Shown in pieces: positions 62,053 to 64,000 of a stretch of 64,000 bases of DNA. Made by a program: the position numbers and the translations under genes. Position 1 is the first letter of the stretch; every line of letters starts with the position of its first letter. The stretch lies in NCBI GenBank assembly GCA_041494245.1, contig JBGQAK010000005.1, positions 62,001 to 126,000 of the forward strand, in the 5' to 3' direction. Source of the DNA: RBG-13-68-16 sp041494245 (GTDB lineage Bacteria > Acidobacteriota > Thermoanaerobaculia > Thermoanaerobaculales > Thermoanaerobaculaceae). The notes beneath the pieces are model-generated. The model was not told the origin of the DNA and ran no database searches. It saw nothing but the letters and a program-made list of their open reading frames with translations.

Positions 62053-62348
62053 CCGGCTGTCGCGCCCACTCCTGCGCGGGCACATCCCAAGGGGGGTGCT
62101 GCACGTGCCGGCCGATGGTTGGTGCTGATTTTGAGATTTGTCTCAATAAGCACGGGACGATATCGGGAGTCGCGCACCCGCGGCGGTACGCGAGCCTCCT
62201 CTGCTAGCCTGAACCCGGGGGAACGGGTGCGAGGCGACAGGCGGCTCTGGACGATACAGGCTGGCGGGGCGTTGACGCTCCAGGCACGACGGGGTCGTCG
62301 CTTGTGCCCCGCGCAGGGCAGGCTTCCTCGGTGGTCCTCGGCGTCAGG

Positions 62349-63275
62349 ATGACGAAGCGCTGGGTGGTTGCGATCGCGCTCGGGGCGGTGCTGGCGCGCG
62401 CCGCCATCGGCCAGGAGGCTCCCGTTTTGCGGGTCGAGGCGCCTCCCGAGCTGGGTCGGCAGGCCGCCGCGGTGCGCGCCCTCGCGCAGGGTGGATGGTC
62501 CTCCCTGCTGGACCTGGTCGGGCTGGCCGCACCCGGCGCGCCGGTCCGCGTCGTTCTGGCGCCGGAGGGCTCGCGTCTCGCAACCAACGCGCCGTCGTGG
62601 GCAAGCGGTTACGCCGCGCCGGCCCTCGACGCCGTCGTGCTGTTTCCCGGCCGCGTGCCTTCGTACCCCGACCGCAACCTGGAGGCGCTGCTGCGCCACG
62701 AGATCGCCCATGTACTACTCGCCCGTGCCGCCGGTCTGGGACGGGTTCCCCACTGGTTCGACGAGGGCACCGCCACGGTGGCGGCGCGCGAGTGGGGCGT
62801 GGAGGACGGAGCACGGGTCGCACTGGCCACGATCGGACGCGGGCCGCGGTCGCTTCGGGAGGTCGATGCCTCGTTCTCCGGGGACGCCGCGGCCGCGTCC
62901 CGAGGCTACGCGGTCTCGGCCGCCCTCGTGCGCTACCTGCTGCGGCGCCACGGCGATTCGGTCGTCGCGCGTATCCTCACCGGCGTCTCCCGTGGTCTTG
63001 ACTTCGACGGTGCGTTCGAGGCCGCCACGGGCGAGGCGAGCGCCGAGTTCGCGCGCTCCTACTTTCGGCGCGAAACGCTGTGGAACTCCTGGATTCCCTT
63101 CGTGAGTAGCTCGACCGCCCTGTGGATGGCGATCACCGCGCTCGCGCTGCTGGCGATCAAGCGGCGCCGGGAGCGCGACGCTGCGACGAGGGAGACGTGG
63201 GCGGAAGAGGAGCGCGGGCGCGCTTCGGGCGACGTCTCGGCGAGCCCGAAGGACAACCCGGCGCGCTGGAACTGA
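62349..63275 (+). CDS. Membrane-anchored MA-type zinc peptidase-like protein
   Basis: 308 residues from ATG 62349. Signal peptide about 4-21 (ending AIGQE). Zinc motif HEIAH at 117-121 and WFDEG at 136-140 with the third ligand Glu139; this is the gluzincin pattern of MA-like peptidases (PF13485 type). A membrane segment (about 253-275) near the C-terminus anchors it with a short basic cytoplasmic tail (IKRRRERDAATRE). It is probably active in the periplasm, substrate unknown. Confidence 0.85.
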   Translation: MTKRWVVAIALGAVLARAAIGQEAPVLRVEAPPELGRQAAAVRALAQGGWSSLLDLVGLAAPGAPVRVVLAPEGSRLATNAPSWASGYAAPALDAVVLFPGRVPSYPDRNLEALLRHEIAHVLLARAAGLGRVPHWFDEGTATVAAREWGVEDGARVALATIGRGPRSLREVDASFSGDAAAASRGYAVSAALVRYLLRRHGDSVVARILTGVSRGLDFDGAFEAATGEASAEFARSYFRRETLWNSWIPFVSSSTALWMAITALALLAIKRRRERDAATRETWAEEERGRASGDVSASPKDNPARWN

Positions 63276-63322
63276 CCGCGGGGCCTCCGCGGCCAGGTGT
63301 TCCGGCACACCCGCGAGTGCCG

Positions 63323-63515
63323 TCACTCCTCGCCAAGCGGGACCGGCTCGCGCCGCCGTAGGCGGGCGAGGAGCAAGGTGGAGGTGACGATCACCGCGGC
63401 GCCGGCGGCAGTCGTGAGCCGCACTTTGTCACCGAAGAACACGACGCCCCAGACGGCCGCGAAGATGATCTGCAGCTAGCCCTCCGCGGTGGCGGGCCCG
63501 GCCCGTTCGCGCTGA
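63323..63515 (-). pseudogene. C-terminal remnant of an EamA/DMT-family transporter with in-frame stop
   Basis: The minus strand encodes LQRERAGPATAEG, a TAG at 63478-63476, then LQIIFAAVWGVVFFGDKVRL, TAAGAAVIVTSTLLLARLRR and a charged tail ending at 63325. This is the last two membrane segments of a drug/metabolite transporter. The family usually has Y-L-Q where the TAG falls, so a Tyr codon probably became a stop. The preceding eight segments are missing. Confidence 0.7.
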
Positions 63516-63612
63516 AGGCCGTGCCCGGATAACGGCCAGCCTCAGGCGGCGGTCGGCTGTCCGCTTGACACGAACAAAACGAGGACTAGACTCAATTTCG
63601 GGCGAGACGTCC

Positions 63613-64000
63613 ATGAAGAAACAACGGTCCTGCGGTGTCCCCCTTGCCACGCCGGCCGCCCATTGCGCCGCCGCCCTGGTGCTGGCCGCCGCGCTCGCAG
63701 CCGCGACCGCCGCGCACGCCGGGACGCTGCCGGAAACCCTCGCAGCCGGTCCGTTCGGGCGCACCATCGAGAGCCTCGCGCTCTTGCCTCCCGAGCCCGT
63801 CGCCTTCGGTCTCGGGCTGGAACGGAACGGTCCCTGGACCAGCGACGCGGGGTTGGGTGCGGGCCTGGCCCCAGAGGCCTCGTCCGATCCGGGGCGTGCG
63901 CCCTCGCCACCGGGGATCCCCACGCTTGCTGCGTTCCCCGGCCGCGTCGGGCGCGATTTCGTCCGTTTGGTGGCTCGCCCCCTCGAGTTCGACACCGTTG
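63613..64000 (+). CDS. Exported protein, possibly PAP2 phosphatase family, N-terminal part
   Basis: At least 129 residues; the frame is open at the window edge. A signal peptide (about 10-37, ending AHAGT) is followed by a Pro/Gly/Ala-rich region. The last visible part, FPGRVGRDFVRLVARPLEFD, resembles the region before the first helices of PAP2 phosphatases (usually 'R-D-x-x-x-x-x-P-x-x-F/W-D'). The catalytic motifs would be beyond the edge, so the family call is tentative. Confidence 0.55.
   Translation, partial: MKKQRSCGVPLATPAAHCAAALVLAAALAAATAAHAGTLPETLAAGPFGRTIESLALLPPEPVAFGLGLERNGPWTSDAGLGAGLAPEASSDPGRAPSPPGIPTLAAFPGRVGRDFVRLVARPLEFDTV

Overview
The window is high-GC bacterial chromosomal DNA with many secreted or membrane proteins, abundant GGAGG-type ribosome binding sites, short operons and several families of short dispersed repeats. 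The gene mix (isoquinoline-oxidoreductase-like pair, many signal-peptide hydrolases, DinB, VOC and SRPBCC proteins, ScyD-like protein, lamin-tail nuclease) suits an environmental heterotroph, perhaps of the Acidobacteriota. That placement is an inference: there is no rRNA, tRNA or universal marker here. No prophage, CRISPR array or intact transposase was seen.

Layout. 1-2.2 kb: minus-strand operon (secreted protein, phosphodiester glycosidase, membrane-anchored MsrB cut by the window edge). 2.4-5.1 kb: coupled two-subunit molybdenum hydroxylase. 5.2-12 kb: MFS transporter, VOC protein, a decayed O-methyltransferase, a BsuPI-like secreted protein, a secreted serine hydrolase and a pirin. 12.1-19.9 kb: a minus-strand oxidative pentose phosphate operon (gnd, zwf, a gutted HAD gene, tal, pgl, a HAD phosphatase, tkt) that would convert glucose 6-phosphate to ribulose 5-phosphate with NADPH and recycle the pentoses. 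20-24.4 kb: secreted double-VOC protein with coupled lipoprotein, a duplicated scrap of the pirin gene, a cytochrome b with a four-cysteine tail and a small membrane protein.

24.9-34.4 kb is the most island-like part. It holds a restriction-modification locus in which the endonuclease (BglII-like) is coupled to an XRE regulator and both DNA methyltransferases carry their own N-terminal XRE domain; a 987-residue membrane protein with fourteen 47-residue TPR-like repeats; a protein joining an RHH-like N-terminus to a sigma region 4-like C-terminus; a small membrane protein; and an Hsp20-like protein. 34.6-42.8 kb: secreted protein, alcohol dehydrogenase, old yellow enzyme, NAD-dependent epimerase, and an ArsR-controlled operon with a triple SRPBCC fusion, DoxX and a single SRPBCC protein. 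43.4-55.4 kb: ScyD-like, DinB, UroD-like, patatin, GNAT, methyltransferase, desaturase, RNA-binding protein, RidA, MlrC-like peptidase and nitroreductase genes. 55.9-64 kb: ExeM-like nuclease, LtaS-like sulfatase, methyltransferase, membrane peptidase and the start of a probable PAP2 gene.

Two themes cross the window. First, gene decay: recognisable scraps of an O-methyltransferase, HAD phosphatase, pirin, acyltransferase and EamA transporter, plus weaker scraps of PilZ, epimerase, SRPBCC and creatininase genes, lie between intact genes. Second, three dispersed repeat families (GGTACC/GGTGAGA elements, CTCTCCCGC...GCGGGAGAGGG palindromes, and AGATCT-bearing elements) sit in the gaps and in one case form the edge of a gene scrap.
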